From NCBI GenBank assembly GCA_947472115.1, contig CANIZU010000106.1:1-6577 (forward strand): 6,577 nucleotides of DNA. The letters run 5' to 3'. Shown here piece after piece: positions 5,844 through 6,577 of this stretch. This stretch comes from Flavobacteriales bacterium (lineage in GTDB: Bacteria > Bacteroidota > Bacteroidia > NS11-12g > UBA955). Position 1 is the stretch's first letter; each line of letters opens with the position of its first letter. Position numbers and translations under genes: made by a program. The notes beneath the pieces were generated by a model. It had not been told where the DNA came from. It ran no database searches and saw nothing but the letters and a program-made list of their open reading frames with translations.

Positions 5844-6577
5844 TGAGAAATTTGGTGAATCGATTGATTAAAAATGCGTAAAGCTAGATCTAGAGCGGTA
5901 TGCGCATCCATTTCGTTTTTTGAATTGATGCATGCATCTATGTTGAATGGCAATTTCGCTTTGGCCGCCAACATCAATGGCGATGGCTTGGACGATACTT
6001 TGCTCGCTGCCGATGACTTGTTCGCTGTCGATGCCTTGTTCGCCGACATCTCATCCGCTGCGGGATTATCGGCCCCGTCCGACATTAACGTGGGGTATAT
6101 AAATTTTACAGGATTGGCAAAGGGTGCCTTGTTATCTGAAACCACAGGAAAATCAATGGCCTGCGACAACCCGTATGACTTGTCTGAAGAGTAAAAAACC
6201 AACTCCGGCTCGTCTTCGTAAAGGGCTTGAACCGTAGGATTCTGCATCATCGTATGGGTCTTTTCAGGGAAAACCACATCTAGAATTTTCTCGTTCGACA
6301 CCGCATTTTCGTTGGAATCATTGGGAACAAAGACCATACAAACCTTGTATTGATAAACCAAATAGGCATTTTTTGTCGCGAATTTCGCGTAGGCATATCT
6401 GGGCTTTTGAATCGTTTTGTGCAGTTTCTGTTGTTTTTGCAACCGCGCCACAAACGCCTTAAACTTTTCTTCCGAGGTCAGTGCTAGACATAAAAATCTA
6501 CCGCCGTCTACTTCAAAGGCAACGACATCGGAATAGAGACCAATTCCAGGCTCAGAAGCATCTTTAACCCCTTTAAA
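5840..6577 (-). CDS. Protein of unknown function with hexapeptide-repeat linker (5' end outside window)
   Basis: The frame stays open from the TGA at 5840-5842 to the right edge, giving 245 visible residues; the true start lies beyond 6577. I do not recognise the family. The first visible part (about 1-75) looks like a folded alpha/beta domain, with SDVVAFEVDGGRFLCLALTS followed by the basic stretch RLQKQQKLHKTIQK and a beta-like YLVYQYKVCMVFVP. A middle part (about 75-165) is mixed and rich in acidic residues and prolines. Residues about 166-200 are a low-complexity Ser/Ala/Lys/Asn linker that includes three hexapeptide repeats. The last 45 or so residues (AKLPFNIDACINSKNEMDAHTALDLALRIFN region) look like a small helical domain. 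No signal peptide or membrane segment is visible. The GTG at 6449-6451 could start a shorter product, but the coding look upstream of it argues against that. Its stop overlaps the metH start by four bases, so it sits in the metH transcript and may serve methionine or one-carbon metabolism, which is only an inference from position. Confidence 0.72.
   Translation of the reverse strand, partial: FKGVKDASEPGIGLYSDVVAFEVDGGRFLCLALTSEEKFKAFVARLQKQQKLHKTIQKPRYAYAKFATKNAYLVYQYKVCMVFVPNDSNENAVSNEKILDVVFPEKTHTMMQNPTVQALYEDEPELVFYSSDKSYGLSQAIDFPVVSDNKAPFANPVKFIYPTLMSDGADNPAADEMSANKASTANKSSAASKVSSKPSPLMLAAKAKLPFNIDACINSKNEMDAHTALDLALRIFNQSIHQISQ
5991..6044 (-). repeat. Three imperfect 18-bp tandem repeats encoding a hexapeptide repeat
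   Basis: Three adjacent units at 5991-6008, 6009-6026 and 6027-6044 share the plus-strand pattern GnCGATnnCTTGnTCGCn, with a few differences per unit. In the minus-strand gene they encode SANKAS, TANKSS and AASKVS (visible residues about 178-195), slightly out of phase with the DNA units. The repeat length keeps the reading frame, as expected for a linker that grew by duplication. The units have diverged, so the expansion is not very recent. Confidence 0.75.

Noticed and set aside
5884..5938. Palindromes CTAGATCTAG (5884-5893) and GATGCATGCATC (5927-5938)
   Set aside because: Perfect palindromes of 10 and 12 bases are expected a few times by chance in 6.6 kb. Both are inside the coding region and have no partner sites.
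5840..6451. Treating the unknown gene as complete, starting at GTG 6449-6451
   Set aside because: The frame remains open to the window edge and the 42 upstream codons read like a folded protein (SDVVAFEVDGGRFLCLALTS), so the gene is partial.

Overview
The window looks like an ordinary chromosomal segment of a Bacteroidota bacterium with moderate GC. Three things point that way: near-perfect matches to the Bacteroidota -7 promoter box (TAnnTTTG) just ahead of start codons, little sign of Shine-Dalgarno sequences, and a stand-alone homocysteine-methyltransferase module of MetH, a split arrangement known in this phylum. The order or genus cannot be fixed from sequence alone. There is no tRNA, rRNA, CRISPR array, insertion sequence or phage gene in the window.

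Left part, plus strand (1-2009). The 3' end of recJ (single-strand DNA exonuclease) is followed after 26 bases by a GTG-started, PLP-dependent class V aminotransferase/desulfurase-fold protein with a Tat-like export signal. Middle part, minus strand (2016-3569). A multi-spanning GT-C-like glycosyltransferase runs convergently, with only 6 bases between the two stop codons. A strong symmetrical terminator hairpin at 3591-3622 separates it from the next gene, and a promoter-like box sits directly beside that hairpin.

Right part, minus strand (3675-6577). A protein of unknown function, cut by the window edge, overlaps the homocysteine S-methyltransferase module of methionine synthase by ATGA, so the two are probably co-translated. 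After 54 bases comes leucine dehydrogenase, which has its own promoter and ends at the terminator. The right side is therefore amino-acid metabolism (methionine formation and branched-chain amino-acid deamination), while the left side is DNA repair and envelope or exported functions. No single pathway joins all six genes.

Coding density is very high. The longest stretch without a gene is 3570-3674, which holds the promoter box, the terminator and the 3' untranslated region of the dehydrogenase. I found no clearly new biological system. The points most worth a second look are the unknown gene coupled to metH with its hexapeptide repeats, the orphan MetH module, the two promoters placed so close to their start codons that the mRNAs should be nearly leaderless, and the exported PLP enzyme with a variant twin-arginine motif.
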